The translations under genes were made by a program, and so were the position numbers. Positions 9,127 to 18,875 of a stretch of 64,000 nt of DNA are shown here, piece by piece. Position 1 is the first letter of the stretch; each line of letters opens with the position of its first letter. The DNA is from Micromonospora terminaliae (lineage in GTDB: Bacteria > Actinomycetota > Actinomycetes > Mycobacteriales > Micromonosporaceae): positions 1,736,001 through 1,800,000 of the forward strand of contig NZ_CP045309.1 of NCBI RefSeq assembly GCF_009671205.1, in the 5' to 3' direction. The notes beneath the pieces are model-generated. The model was not told where the DNA came from and searched no databases. It worked only from the letters and a program-made list of their open reading frames with translations.

Positions 9127-10071
9127 TCAGCGGTTGTACGGCATCGTGGGGAACCATCCGTGTCCGAACATCGCGGGCAGCCGGACGTCCCAGTAGACGA
9201 AGGTGAAGACGCCCAGGGCGATCAGCAGCGCCCCCGTCACCGCGACGGTACGGCCCGGGTTGCTCGACAGCCAGCCGATGACGCGCCCCCGGCTGAGCAC
9301 CACGATTAGGCTGAACAGGGCCGCCACGATGACGATGTTGCCGAGGGACTGAAGGATGAAGGCCCCGGCGCCGTACAGCGGGTTGCCGCTGTCGACGGCC
9401 CAGTGGAACAGCTTGTTGAACAACGGGTACGGCCTCCCGATGAGGAAGGCGCCGACGAGCGCGCCGAGGGTGACCACGCGGGCGACCGGGCGCCGGGCGA
9501 ACGGATCGGGCAGCAGGCCGAGTGCGGCGAGCCCGAGATAGACGAAAGCCAGCCCCACCAGGCCGAAGACCACCATCGACTGCCAGAGGCGTACGGGGAT
9601 GCCGCCGGATGTCGCGGTCGACAGCTGAGCCAGCCGGTCGCCGATGAGCACTCCGACGAACCCGTAGAGCCCGGAGACCGTCACCATGCCGAGGGTCAGC
9701 CACCCGACCGGCTTCAGCATGCTGCGCAGGCCGCTGCGGGCGGAGGAGCCGGCACTGGCCTGACTCATCGGGCCGATGGACGCCGCCATCGCGATGTTGC
9801 ACGCGGTGAACGTGCCGGCTAGGCCGGAGACGAAAGCGAAGGCCAGGCCGGCCACGGTGCCGCCGATGGCAGTGGCCTTGGCGTCGCGGCCGAGCAGGGT
9901 GTTGGCGACGTTGTCGCCGATGACGTGGTCGACCAGTTCGAACGACCAGAGGATGGCCAGCAGCACGCCGGCCACCATGCTGCCGACGATGATCCGGCCC
10001 CGGTGAACGGGCCTGCTGCTCGGCGGCGTGGTGATTATCTGTCTGCGGTCGTAGAGAGTCATGCGTGTCAT
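9127..10071 (-). CDS. polytopic membrane protein (DsbD/CcdA-like topology), function unknown
   Basis: A 314-residue protein with about seven hydrophobic spans. An N-terminal span (GSMVAGVLLAILWSF) is followed by a Gly-rich segment holding a lone Cys (FTACNIAMAASIGPM). The overall look is of a DsbD/CcdA-like transporter domain, but the second Cys of that family is not evident. The C-terminus ends in a short Trp/Tyr-rich tail. It is divergent from the membrane genes at 10323 and 10889, one of which has a CopC domain, so the three may form a metal- or redox-related membrane set at the left edge of the enediyne genes. Confidence 0.6.
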   Translation of the reverse strand: MTRMTLYDRRQIITTPPSSRPVHRGRIIVGSMVAGVLLAILWSFELVDHVIGDNVANTLLGRDAKATAIGGTVAGLAFAFVSGLAGTFTACNIAMAASIGPMSQASAGSSARSGLRSMLKPVGWLTLGMVTVSGLYGFVGVLIGDRLAQLSTATSGGIPVRLWQSMVVFGLVGLAFVYLGLAALGLLPDPFARRPVARVVTLGALVGAFLIGRPYPLFNKLFHWAVDSGNPLYGAGAFILQSLGNIVIVAALFSLIVVLSRGRVIGWLSSNPGRTVAVTGALLIALGVFTFVYWDVRLPAMFGHGWFPTMPYNR

Positions 10072-10322
10072 TGTCGGGGCGGATCCGACCGCCTGGTTGT
10101 CCCGGATTGCTCTTGCTGTTTACCGCACGGCAACCCGTGAGAAACGCGCGCCGTCGCGCGTGTGCAAGGTGGTGTACGACGGCCCGGATTGACTCATAGC
10201 GGACAATGCATTTGTGTTATCCCCCGGCCCGTTGCAGCAATGTACGAGATGGGCCGGGGCCGATACGATCCCATCGTTGATTCGGCACCGCCGGGTGCCG
10301 TCACAATGGTGCGGAGGGGCTA

Positions 10323-10883
10323 GTGGCCACGATCGCGAGAAACAACCAGCGCTCTCTCAGCTGGATCAACGGCGCCGGACATCGACTTGTTCTCGGGCTG
10401 TTCATGTTCATTGTGCTCGCCCATTGGGCCGAGCACCTGGTGCAGGCCGCGCAGATCTGGATCCTTCACCAGCCACGACCGCAGGCGCGGGGCGTTCTCG
10501 GCCAGTTCTACCCGTGGCTGGTCTCGTCCGAGATCCTGCACTACGGATACGCGATCGTCATGCTGATCGGCCTCTTCGCGCTGCGCAACGGGTTCGCCGG
10601 CCGCGCCAGGACGTGGTGGACCGTGGCGCTGGTCATCCAGTTCTGGCATCACATCGAGCACCTGCTGCTGCTGATCCAGGCCCAGACTCACCACTTTCTG
10701 TTCGGCGCCACGGTGCCGACCAGCATCCTGCAGTACTTCTACCCCCGGGTGGAGCTGCACCTGTTCTACAACACCGTCGTCTTCATCCCGATGGTGGTCG
10801 CCATGTACTTCCACCTGCGTCCCAAGGACGCCGAGCGAGAGCTGACCGCCTGCACGTGTGCCCGCGAACTGGTCAGGGTCTGA
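10323..10883 (+). CDS. His-rich integral membrane protein, function unknown
   Basis: A 186-residue protein starting at the GTG at 10323, with GGAGGGG about 5 bases upstream. It has about four hydrophobic spans with many His residues in or near them (LAHWAEHLVQ, FWHHIEHLLLL, THHFLFG, VELHLFYN), a pattern expected of a haem- or metal-binding membrane protein. I do not recognise the family. The stop is followed 5 bases later by the CopC-domain gene, so the two are an operon. Position just upstream of E3 suggests, but does not prove, membership of the enediyne cluster. Confidence 0.65.
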   Translation: MATIARNNQRSLSWINGAGHRLVLGLFMFIVLAHWAEHLVQAAQIWILHQPRPQARGVLGQFYPWLVSSEILHYGYAIVMLIGLFALRNGFAGRARTWWTVALVIQFWHHIEHLLLLIQAQTHHFLFGATVPTSILQYFYPRVELHLFYNTVVFIPMVVAMYFHLRPKDAERELTACTCARELVRV

Positions 10884-10888
10884 CGGCC

Positions 10889-11434
10889 ATGACCCGATCC
10901 ACCCGGTGGGGACGGCTCGTCGCGGCGGCCGGAGCGCTCGTCGTCGTCGCGATCGGCGTGCTGATGTTCGCCGGGAGCGGGGACGTCGCCCTCGGGCCGG
11001 TCTACCCGGCCGACGGCGCGGCCCTGCGCGAGCCGCCCCACCAGGTGTCGCTCACCTTCGACGCCCCGGTGCGGCCTGAACAGATCCACATCGGGGTCTC
11101 TGACGGTCGGGGGAGGCTGGTGCCGTCCGGTGCGCCGGCGGTGGAGGGCACGGCGATCAAGACGCCGGTGACGATCCAGGCCGACGGCGACTACGTTCTG
11201 GCCTATCACGTTGTCCTGGCCGGCGGCCGCACCTTCACCGGCACCAACCGTTTCCGGGTGTCCTCGTCGCTCGCGTCCGCGGCGGCACCCGCCGACGCGG
11301 CGCAGCCGGCCGCCGGCGGGCACGATCACTTCGGTAGCGACCCGCTCAGCGTCGGCCTCACCGTCGTCGCCGCGGGATCTGTCATCGCTCTGTTGGTCAT
11401 GCTCATCCACCGGCCTCAGCCCCGCCGGTCCTAG
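10889..11434 (+). CDS. CopC-domain membrane-anchored protein
   Basis: 181 residues from the ATG at 10889. The N-terminus is a signal peptide or anchor (RLVAAAGALVVVAIGVLMFAG). Residues ~38-130 form a CopC-type beta-sandwich (VYPADGAALREPPHQVSLTFDAPV, then a strand series ending TNRFRV). An Ala/Pro linker with HDH follows, and a C-terminal membrane span (GLTVVAAGSVIALLVML) ends the protein. CopC/YcnJ-like proteins bind copper outside the membrane. The paired His-rich membrane protein upstream fits a metal-handling role; a link to enediyne chemistry is speculative. Confidence 0.75.
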   Translation: MTRSTRWGRLVAAAGALVVVAIGVLMFAGSGDVALGPVYPADGAALREPPHQVSLTFDAPVRPEQIHIGVSDGRGRLVPSGAPAVEGTAIKTPVTIQADGDYVLAYHVVLAGGRTFTGTNRFRVSSSLASAAAPADAAQPAAGGHDHFGSDPLSVGLTVVAAGSVIALLVMLIHRPQPRRS

Positions 11435-11690
11435 GGCGTGTGTCGAGTTCCCCCAGTTGGCCGCAGCGGCCCCGATGACGGCCGGTCGCCTGGCGAAATC
11501 GGCCCGGACGCAACGCCGCATCCGGGCCAATTCGCTTTCCGGGCTGGAGTCTGAATCCATCTGACGGGTTCGACGAGCCGTGGGCAACACCAAAGAAGAC
11601 ACGTCACCGACGCCTTGCCAGGCTCAGGGAGATGGCGAGGCGGCACAGCGCTTCCCAATGTCGGACGAGCGGCCCAGGAGTAGCCCACCG

Positions 11691-12683
11691 ATGAATGCTC
11701 TTCGAGTGATTCGCCGCAAGATAATGACACCCAACCGATCCGCCACAAGGATGGATGTCCGCGGATTCCACGTCAAGAGCCCCGAGGCGCGCGCGCTGCT
11801 GGAAACCGTCGGTGGCGCCTTCCTTGACGGCTTTGGAATCGCCGCCGAGGCCCGGACACCAGCTGCGGCCAAGATGCCGTTGGCGGCCGTACCCACCCGC
11901 TTCCGCGGTTTCGCCCACGAGGGCGCCGCCATGGCCTTCGCCATCCGCGACGGCCTGCGCCCCGGTGGACGCAACGTCGCACGCTTCCTGGCCGGCGCCG
12001 GTGCCGACCACATCTACATGGCGTACGTCGGTGTCGGATGGGCCATGGCGCGACTGCCCCGGATCCGGTGGTCGACGCTGCACTCACCCGATCCGCTGCT
12101 GCGGTGGCTGGTGCTCGACGGCTACGGGTTCCACCAGGCCTACTTCCGCACCGAGCGCTACGTCTACGACCTGTACGAGGACAGCTCGCTTCCGTGGCGT
12201 GACGTGACCGCGCCGGAATACGCGTCACGCGCCATCGACCAGGGCATCGGCCGGGCGCTGTGGTTCATCGGCGGCACCGACGTCGAAGTCGTGGCCGGCC
12301 TGGTCGAACGCTATCCGCGCCCTCGGTGGGCCGACCTATACAGCGGGATCGGGCTCGCCGCCACCTATGCCGGCGGCGCCACGAAGGCCGAGCTGACCGC
12401 GCTGTGGGATCACGCAAAGGACTACCGGCCGCAGCTGGCCCAGGGCGCCGCCTTCGCAGCCGGCGCCCGTGCCAAGGCCAACCTGGTCTGCCCACACAAC
12501 GAGGTCGCCACCCGGATCTTCTGCGGCCAGCCGGTGGCGCTGGCGCAGAAGGTCACCGACGAGGCGATGGTGGACCTTCCGAGTGACGGCCCGGTACCGG
12601 CGTTCGAGGTCTGGCGCCAACGGATTTCCGAGGCCTTTGTTCGTTCCGGACACTACGCACTAACTGCCACGGAGCAAAAATGA
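11691..12683 (+). CDS. enediyne accessory protein E3 (UnbL/DUF1702)
   Basis: 330 residues from the ATG at 11691, with AGGAG at 11675-11679; two earlier in-frame starts lack such a site. The protein matches the DUF1702 / UnbL group (E3) found in the conserved enediyne cassette: the FAHEGAAMAFAIRDGL segment, then FLAGAGADHIYMAYVGVGWAMARL, and a CPHNEVATRIFCG motif near the end. E3 is required for enediyne formation but has no assigned reaction. The stop overlaps the PKS start (ATGA), so E3 and the PKS are translationally coupled, as in other enediyne loci. Confidence 0.92.
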   Translation: MNALRVIRRKIMTPNRSATRMDVRGFHVKSPEARALLETVGGAFLDGFGIAAEARTPAAAKMPLAAVPTRFRGFAHEGAAMAFAIRDGLRPGGRNVARFLAGAGADHIYMAYVGVGWAMARLPRIRWSTLHSPDPLLRWLVLDGYGFHQAYFRTERYVYDLYEDSSLPWRDVTAPEYASRAIDQGIGRALWFIGGTDVEVVAGLVERYPRPRWADLYSGIGLAATYAGGATKAELTALWDHAKDYRPQLAQGAAFAAGARAKANLVCPHNEVATRIFCGQPVALAQKVTDEAMVDLPSDGPVPAFEVWRQRISEAFVRSGHYALTATEQK

Positions 12684-15600
12684 CCCGGATCGCTATTGTC
12701 GGCATGGCCTGCCGTTACCCCGATGCCAACAGCCCACGCGAGTTGTGGGAGAACGCGGTCGCCGGTCGGCGCGCGTTCCGGCAACTGCCGTCGGAGCGGA
12801 TGAATCTCGACGACTACTGGTCACCAGACCCGGCCGCGCCCGACCGGTTCTACGCCCGCATGGCCGCGGTCATCGAGGGCTACGAGTTCGACCGGCTGGC
12901 CTTCAAGGTCGCGGGCAGCACGTACCGGTCGACCGACCTCACCCACTGGCTCGCTCTGGACGTCGCGGCGCAGGCGCTCGCTGACGCCGGTTTCCCCGGC
13001 GGCGTGGGCCTGCCCCGGCAGCGCACGGCCGCCATCGTCGGCAACAGCCTCACCGGCGAGTTCTCGCGGGCCAGTCAGATGCGGCTGCGATGGCCGTTCG
13101 TCCGGCGCACGGTCGCCGCCGCGCTGCAGCGGGAGGGCTGGGACGACGACCGGCTCGGCGCGTTCCTCGCGAAGCTGGAGGGGGTCTACAAGGCCCCCTT
13201 CGCCGAGGTGGACGAGGACACCCTCGCCGGCGGCCTGTCGAACACGATCGCCGGCCGCATCTGCAACCACTTCGACCTCAACGGCGGCGGCTTCACCGTC
13301 GACGGCGCCTGCTCCTCGTCCCTGCTGGCGGTGGCGACCGCCTGCAACAACCTGGTCGACGGCGTGATCGACGTGGCGGTGGCCGGCGGGGTCGACCTGT
13401 CGATCGACCCGTTCGAATTGATCGGTTTCGCCAAGACCGGGGCGTTGGCCCGCACCGAGATGAAGGTCTACGACCGCGGCGCGAACGGGTTCTGGCCCGG
13501 TGAGGGCTGCGGCATGGTCGTTCTGATGCGCGAGGAGGACGCCCTGCGCAGCAGCCAGCGGGTGATCGCCACCGTGGCCGGCTGGGGCATGTCCTCCGAC
13601 GGCAAGGGTGGCATGACCCGGCCCGAGTTCAGCGGCTACCAACTGGCGATGCAGCGGGCCTACGAGCGCGCCGGCTTCGGGGTGGAGACGGTGAGCCTGT
13701 TCGAGGGCCACGGCACCGGCACCGCGGTCGGCGACGCGACCGAGCTGCGGGCGTTGTCGGAGGCACGGCGGGCCGCTGGGGCCACCGGGACGGCCGTGGT
13801 CGGCTCGGTCAAGGCGATGATCGGCCACACCAAGGCCGCCGCCGGCGTGGCCGGTCTGATCAAGGCGGCGATGGCCGTGCACCACCAGGTCCTGCCGCCC
13901 GCCCTGGGCTGCAGTGAACCCCACGACCTGCTGACCGCCCCGGACGCGACGCTGCGGGTGCTGCGTCAGGCCGAGCCGTGGCCCGCCACCGGCCCGGTCC
14001 GCGCCGGTGTGACCGCCATGGGTTTCGGTGGCATCAACACCCACGTCGTGCTGGAGAACACCAGGCGGCGCAACGGATTCGATGTCCGGACCCGGGCCAT
14101 CGCCACGGCCATCCAGGACCACGAACTGCTGCTGGTCGACGCGGCTTCGTCCGCCGAACTGTCGGATCGGCTGCGGGAACTGGTCGACTTCGTGCCGACG
14201 ATCTCGTACGCCCAGCTCGGCGACCTGGCCGCGAGTCTGCACCAGCGGCTGCGTGACCTGCCCTACCGTGCGGCCGTCGTGGCCAGCTCGCCCGGGGACG
14301 CCGCAGACCGGCTGCGGACCCTGCTGGAGAAGGTCGAGTCCGGCGAGACGACCAGCTTCAGCGCGGACGGACGGAGCCTGCTCGGGCACTTCGCCAAGCG
14401 CGGTCAGATCGGCTTCCTGTTCCCGGGCCAGGGATCCGGTCAGGGAACCAGCGGCGGCGCGATGCGGCGCCGTTTCACCGAAGCGGACGCGGTGTACGCC
14501 AAGGCCGCGCTGCCCACCGGCGGCGACACCGTGGCGACCGAGGTCGCCCAGCCGCGGATCGTCACCGGGTCGGTCGCCGGGCTGCGGGTCCTGGCCTCGC
14601 TCGGAGTGCACGCCACGGTGGCGGTCGGCCACAGCCTCGGCGAGCTCTCGGCCCTGCACTGGGCCGGGGCCATGGACGAGGACGCGCTGCTGCGCCTCGC
14701 CGCCCAGCGGGGTCAGGCCATGAGTGAGCACGGCGCGACCGGCACGATGGCCCGGATCGGCGCTCCGGCGGTGGAGGTCGACCAGATCATCGCCGGTTCG
14801 GACGTCGTCATCGCCGCCTACAACAGCCCGCAGCAGACTGTCATCGCCGGGCGGGTCGAGGCCGTCGAGGCGGCCTGTGTCCGGGCCCGGGAGGCCGGAT
14901 ACGACGCCGGCCGGCTGGCGGTGTCGCACGCGTTCCACTCGCCGTTGGTCGCAAAGGCGGCCGAAGTGTTCGGTGCGGCGCTCGACGACCAAGCCTGGGC
15001 GCCGCTGACGGGCCGGGTGATGTCGTCCGTGACCGGTGAGCTGCTGCCGGCCGACGCGGACCTCACCGGTCTGCTGCGCAACCAGATCACCGACCCGGTG
15101 CTGTTCCAGCAGGCGATCGCCCTGGTGGGCAAGGAGGTCGACCTGTTGATCGAGGTCGGTCCCGGCCGGGTGCTCACGGGTCTGGCCGGGGCGGCCGATC
15201 TGCGGGTGGTGGCCCTGGACACCGATGACGAGTCGCTGACCGGCGTGCTGCGGGCGGTCGGGGCGGCGTTCGTGGTCGGCGCTGCCGAGGTCGACTCGAG
15301 CCTGTTCCATGGCCGGCTGCTCAAGCCGCTGGAGGTCGGGACCCGGCAGTCGTTCTTCGCCAATCCGTGCGAGGCCGCCCCGGCACTCGACATCGATGTT
15401 CCGGCCCAGCCGGCCGGACCGGCGCCGTCGATCCAGGCGCCGGCGGATCCGCCCGCGATCGTCGCCGACGATGCCGGGGCCTCGAGCCTTGAGCTGCTGC
15501 GGCGGCTGGCCGCAGACCGGGCTGAGCTGCCACTGGATCTGGTGCGTCCGGACAGCCGGTTGCTCGACGACCTGCACCTGAGCTCCATCACCGTCGGTCA

Positions 15601-18430
15601 GATCGTCAACCAGGTCGCGACCCAGCTCGGGATTCCGGCCGGGCAGACACCGCCGAACTTCGCCACGTCGACCGTCCGGGAACTTGCCGACGCTTACGAG
15701 GCGCTGGCTCGCAACGCGGGGACGGTCGAGGCGGCCGCACCGGTGGCGCCCACCGGCGCGGCGTCCTGGGTCCGACCGTGGTCGGTCGACCTGGACGTCA
15801 CGCCGATTCCGCCTCGGGCCGCCAGGGACACCGACGGTGAGTGGCAGGTCTTCGCCTCGCCCGGTCACCCGTACGCCCAGGACCTGAGCGCCGCCCTGGC
15901 CAGGGCCGGGGTGGGCGCGGGCGTGCTGGTCTGCCTGCCGCCGGACTGTACCGAGCAGGACCTCGAACTGGCCCTGCGCGGGGCCAAGGTGGTCCTGGCC
16001 GGACCGTCGAACCGGCGGTTCGTCCTGGTCCAGCACGGCCGGGGTGCGGCGGGGCTGGCCAAGACGCTGCATCTGGAGTCGCCGCAGACCCGGGTCACCG
16101 TGGTCCATCTCCCCGACGCCGATCAGGCGGTGGCGCGGGTGACGGCGGAGACCGCCGTGACGGAGTCCTTCACCGAGGTGTTCTACGACGCGGACGGCAC
16201 TCGCCGGACCCCGACGCTCCGGGTGCTGCCCTTCGAGCCGGCCCGGACCGTCCCGGCCCTCGCGGCGCGGGACGTGCTGCTGGTCACCGGCGGTGGCAAG
16301 GGCATCACGGCCGAGTGCGCCCTGGCCATGGCACAGGACAGCGGGGCCAAGCTCGCACTGCTGGGCCGATCCGACCCGGCTCAGGACGCCGAACTGTCGG
16401 CCAATCTCCAGCGGATGGCGCAGGCCGGCATCACCGTCGAGTACGCCCGGGCCGATGTCACCGCCGCCGAGTCGGTCAGCCGTGCGGTGGCCGCGCTGAC
16501 CGCGACGCTCGGCCCGGTCACCGCGGTGCTGCACGGCGCGGGTCGCAACGAACCGGCGTCGCTGGTCACCCTGGAGACGGAAGCCATCGCCCGTACGCTC
16601 GCGCCGAAGACCGGCGGGCTGCGCGCCGTGCTGGCCGCCGTAGACCCGCAACAGGTGCGGCTGCTGGTCACCCTGGGCAGCATCATCGGCCGCGCCGGGC
16701 TGCCCGGCGAGGCCCACTACGCCACTGCGAACGAATGGCTGGACGACGCCACCTCCGAGTTCGGCCGGCGGAACCCGCACTGTCGCACGATCTGCCTCGA
16801 GTGGTCCGTGTGGTCGGGCGTCGGCATGGGCGAACGGCTGGACGTGGTCGAGAAGCTGGACCGCGACGGGGTGAGCGCCATCCCGCCGGAGCAGGGGATC
16901 GCCGTGCTTCGTCGACTGCTGGCTGACCCGGACAGCCCGAACACCGTGGTGATCAGCGGCCGGACCCATGGCATCGACACGATGCGCTACGACGAGCCGG
17001 AGCTGCCCCTGCTGCGCTTCGTCGACCGCCCACTGGTGCGCTACCACGGGGTCGAGCTCATCTGCGAGGTCGAGCTGAGCGCGGGAACCGACCTCTACCT
17101 GGCCGATCACCTGCTCGATGGCAACCAGCTCTTCCCGGCGGTCTTCGGCATGGAGGCCATGGCGCAGGTCGGGGCGGCGGTCACCGGTGCGGCCAACGCT
17201 CCGGTCGTCGACAACGCCGAGTTCCTCCGGCCGATCGTCGTGCCGCCGCACGGCAGCACCCGGATCCGGATCGCGGCCGTGGTCACCGGCCCGGACACGG
17301 TCGAGGTCGCGCTGCGCAGCGAGGAGACCGGGTTCAACGCCGACCACTTCCGGGCCCGGCTGTGCTTCGCGCCGACGCGTCCGGCGGCTGGAGCACCCGA
17401 ACAGGTCGAGCCCGGCCTGCCCGCGGTGCCGCTCGACCCGATGACGGACCTCTACGGCCCGGTCCTGTTCCAGGGCCGCCGGTTCCAGCGCCTGCGGACG
17501 TACCACCTGGCCGCGGCACGCGACGTGGACGCCAGCGTGGCGGCCGACGCCTCGACCGACTGGTTCGCCAGCTACCTACCGTCCACGCTGCTGCTCGGCG
17601 ACCCGGGCGTGCGGGACGCCATGATGCATGGCAACCAGGTCTGCGTGCCGGACGCGACGTTGCTGCCGCAGGGGATCGAGCGGATTGTGCCGGCCGGCGC
17701 GGCCATGTTCGACGCCGACTCGCTCCGGTTCCGTGCCATCGAACGCTCGCGAGACGGGGACACCTACGTGTACGACATCGCGTTGCGCGATGCGACCGGC
17801 ACCGTCGTCGAACGCTGGGAAGGCCTGCGGCTGCGTGCCGTACGCAAGCAGGACGGTTCGGGACCCTGGCATCCGGTCCTGCTCGGCTGCTACCTCGAAC
17901 GGGCGATGCAGGACGTGCTGGGATCCGCGGTCACGGTCGCCGTCGAACCGGCGCCGGCGGGACCGGACCAGTCGACCACCACGATCGCGATCGGCCGGGC
18001 CCTGGGTGCGCCGACCAGGGTCCGCTACACCAAGGACGGCCAACCCCGGGTCGCCGGAGGGCGGAACGTGTCGGCCAGTTCGGCGGCCGGTCTCGCCCTG
18101 TGCGTCGCGGCCGCGGACTCGATCGGCTGTGCGGTCGTTCCGGTGGCGCGCCGGACGGCGCAGGAGTGGGCCGATCGACTCGGGTCGCACGGGGAGCTGG
18201 CACGGCTGGTTGCCCGGGCCGCCGGGGACTCGCTCGACGACGCGGCGACGCGGGTCCAGGCCGCCCTGGAATGCCTGTCCGACGCCCGCGAGTGGCGCCT
18301 GGTCACGACCGAACCGGTCGGTTGGGTCGTGCTCGGGTGCGGTGACCGGAGGGTCGCCACCTTGGTCACCCGGGTGTCCGGCGCGCAGAACAAAGTCGCC
18401 GTGGCCATTCTCGACGGAGGGCGTGAATAG
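12680..18430 (+). CDS. enediyne iterative polyketide synthase (PKSE)
   Basis: A 1916-residue single-module iterative PKS with the order KS-AT-ACP-KR-DH-PPTase, the hallmark of enediyne synthases. It makes a C15-C16 polyene on its ACP that E10 releases. KS: C211 in DGACSSSL, EGHGTGT, GHTKAAAG. AT: S652 in GHSLGE. ACP: DDLHLSSI with S969 as the likely attachment site. KR: GGGKGI at about 1204 and Y1347. DH: H1477 in DHLLDGNQLFP. The C-terminal ~200 residues correspond to the integral PPTase domain, but its metal/catalytic motif GCDVEPV reads GCAVVPV (1816-1822), the conserved His of VSASH reads Ser, and the TRVW..ECLxKA helix reads TRVQ..ECLSDA. The domain therefore looks inactive, and a free PPTase lies six genes downstream. 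Confidence 0.97.
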   Translation: MTRIAIVGMACRYPDANSPRELWENAVAGRRAFRQLPSERMNLDDYWSPDPAAPDRFYARMAAVIEGYEFDRLAFKVAGSTYRSTDLTHWLALDVAAQALADAGFPGGVGLPRQRTAAIVGNSLTGEFSRASQMRLRWPFVRRTVAAALQREGWDDDRLGAFLAKLEGVYKAPFAEVDEDTLAGGLSNTIAGRICNHFDLNGGGFTVDGACSSSLLAVATACNNLVDGVIDVAVAGGVDLSIDPFELIGFAKTGALARTEMKVYDRGANGFWPGEGCGMVVLMREEDALRSSQRVIATVAGWGMSSDGKGGMTRPEFSGYQLAMQRAYERAGFGVETVSLFEGHGTGTAVGDATELRALSEARRAAGATGTAVVGSVKAMIGHTKAAAGVAGLIKAAMAVHHQVLPPALGCSEPHDLLTAPDATLRVLRQAEPWPATGPVRAGVTAMGFGGINTHVVLENTRRRNGFDVRTRAIATAIQDHELLLVDAASSAELSDRLRELVDFVPTISYAQLGDLAASLHQRLRDLPYRAAVVASSPGDAADRLRTLLEKVESGETTSFSADGRSLLGHFAKRGQIGFLFPGQGSGQGTSGGAMRRRFTEADAVYAKAALPTGGDTVATEVAQPRIVTGSVAGLRVLASLGVHATVAVGHSLGELSALHWAGAMDEDALLRLAAQRGQAMSEHGATGTMARIGAPAVEVDQIIAGSDVVIAAYNSPQQTVIAGRVEAVEAACVRAREAGYDAGRLAVSHAFHSPLVAKAAEVFGAALDDQAWAPLTGRVMSSVTGELLPADADLTGLLRNQITDPVLFQQAIALVGKEVDLLIEVGPGRVLTGLAGAADLRVVALDTDDESLTGVLRAVGAAFVVGAAEVDSSLFHGRLLKPLEVGTRQSFFANPCEAAPALDIDVPAQPAGPAPSIQAPADPPAIVADDAGASSLELLRRLAADRAELPLDLVRPDSRLLDDLHLSSITVGQIVNQVATQLGIPAGQTPPNFATSTVRELADAYEALARNAGTVEAAAPVAPTGAASWVRPWSVDLDVTPIPPRAARDTDGEWQVFASPGHPYAQDLSAALARAGVGAGVLVCLPPDCTEQDLELALRGAKVVLAGPSNRRFVLVQHGRGAAGLAKTLHLESPQTRVTVVHLPDADQAVARVTAETAVTESFTEVFYDADGTRRTPTLRVLPFEPARTVPALAARDVLLVTGGGKGITAECALAMAQDSGAKLALLGRSDPAQDAELSANLQRMAQAGITVEYARADVTAAESVSRAVAALTATLGPVTAVLHGAGRNEPASLVTLETEAIARTLAPKTGGLRAVLAAVDPQQVRLLVTLGSIIGRAGLPGEAHYATANEWLDDATSEFGRRNPHCRTICLEWSVWSGVGMGERLDVVEKLDRDGVSAIPPEQGIAVLRRLLADPDSPNTVVISGRTHGIDTMRYDEPELPLLRFVDRPLVRYHGVELICEVELSAGTDLYLADHLLDGNQLFPAVFGMEAMAQVGAAVTGAANAPVVDNAEFLRPIVVPPHGSTRIRIAAVVTGPDTVEVALRSEETGFNADHFRARLCFAPTRPAAGAPEQVEPGLPAVPLDPMTDLYGPVLFQGRRFQRLRTYHLAAARDVDASVAADASTDWFASYLPSTLLLGDPGVRDAMMHGNQVCVPDATLLPQGIERIVPAGAAMFDADSLRFRAIERSRDGDTYVYDIALRDATGTVVERWEGLRLRAVRKQDGSGPWHPVLLGCYLERAMQDVLGSAVTVAVEPAPAGPDQSTTTIAIGRALGAPTRVRYTKDGQPRVAGGRNVSASSAAGLALCVAAADSIGCAVVPVARRTAQEWADRLGSHGELARLVARAAGDSLDDAATRVQAALECLSDAREWRLVTTEPVGWVVLGCGDRRVATLVTRVSGAQNKVAVAILDGGRE

Positions 18431-18433
18431 GCA

Positions 18434-18856
18434 GTGGAGAAATACTACGAGTACCGCCACACCGTGGGGTTCGAGGAAACCAACATGGTCGGCAACGTCT
18501 ACTACGTCAACTATCTGCGGTGGCAGGGCCGGTGTCGGGAGATGTTCCTCAAGGACCGGGCACCATCGGTCCTCGAAGATCTCCGGCAGGACCTGAAGCT
18601 GTTCACCCTCAAGGTCGACTGCGAATTCTTCGCCGAGCTCGCTGCCTTCGACGAGCTGAGCATCCGCATGCGATTGACCGAGCTGGCACAGACCCAGGTG
18701 CAGTTCGGCTTCGACTACGTGCGGCTGGACGGGAGCGGGGAGACGCTCGTCGCCCGCGGCAGTCAACGGGTCGCCTGCATGCGGGGACCCAACACCCGGA
18801 CGACTCCGGCTCGCGTGCCGGAGGCGTTGGCCAAGGCTCTGCAGCCCTATGCCTAG
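18434..18856 (+). CDS. enediyne thioesterase E10 (hot-dog fold)
   Basis: A 140-residue single hot-dog-fold protein. The N-terminus YYEYRHTVGFEETNMVGNVY and the NYLRWQGRCREMFL helix are diagnostic of the enediyne E10 group (CalE7/SgcE10-type), related to 4-hydroxybenzoyl-CoA thioesterases. It hydrolyses the polyene from the PKS ACP; in known systems release with decarboxylation gives heptaene-type products. The GTG start lies 3 bases after the PKS stop, so it is tightly coupled to the synthase. Length and context are standard. Confidence 0.95.
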   Translation: MEKYYEYRHTVGFEETNMVGNVYYVNYLRWQGRCREMFLKDRAPSVLEDLRQDLKLFTLKVDCEFFAELAAFDELSIRMRLTELAQTQVQFGFDYVRLDGSGETLVARGSQRVACMRGPNTRTTPARVPEALAKALQPYA

Positions 18857-18875
18857 ACGGCCCCCGGAGGCGAAT

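Noticed and set aside
12821..17506. Very long open frame (1561 codons) antisense to the PKS
   Set aside because: It mirrors the third-codon GC bias of the PKS gene, has no domain or ribosome-binding site, and its composition (Gln/Arg/Asp/His-rich) is typical of a shadow frame.
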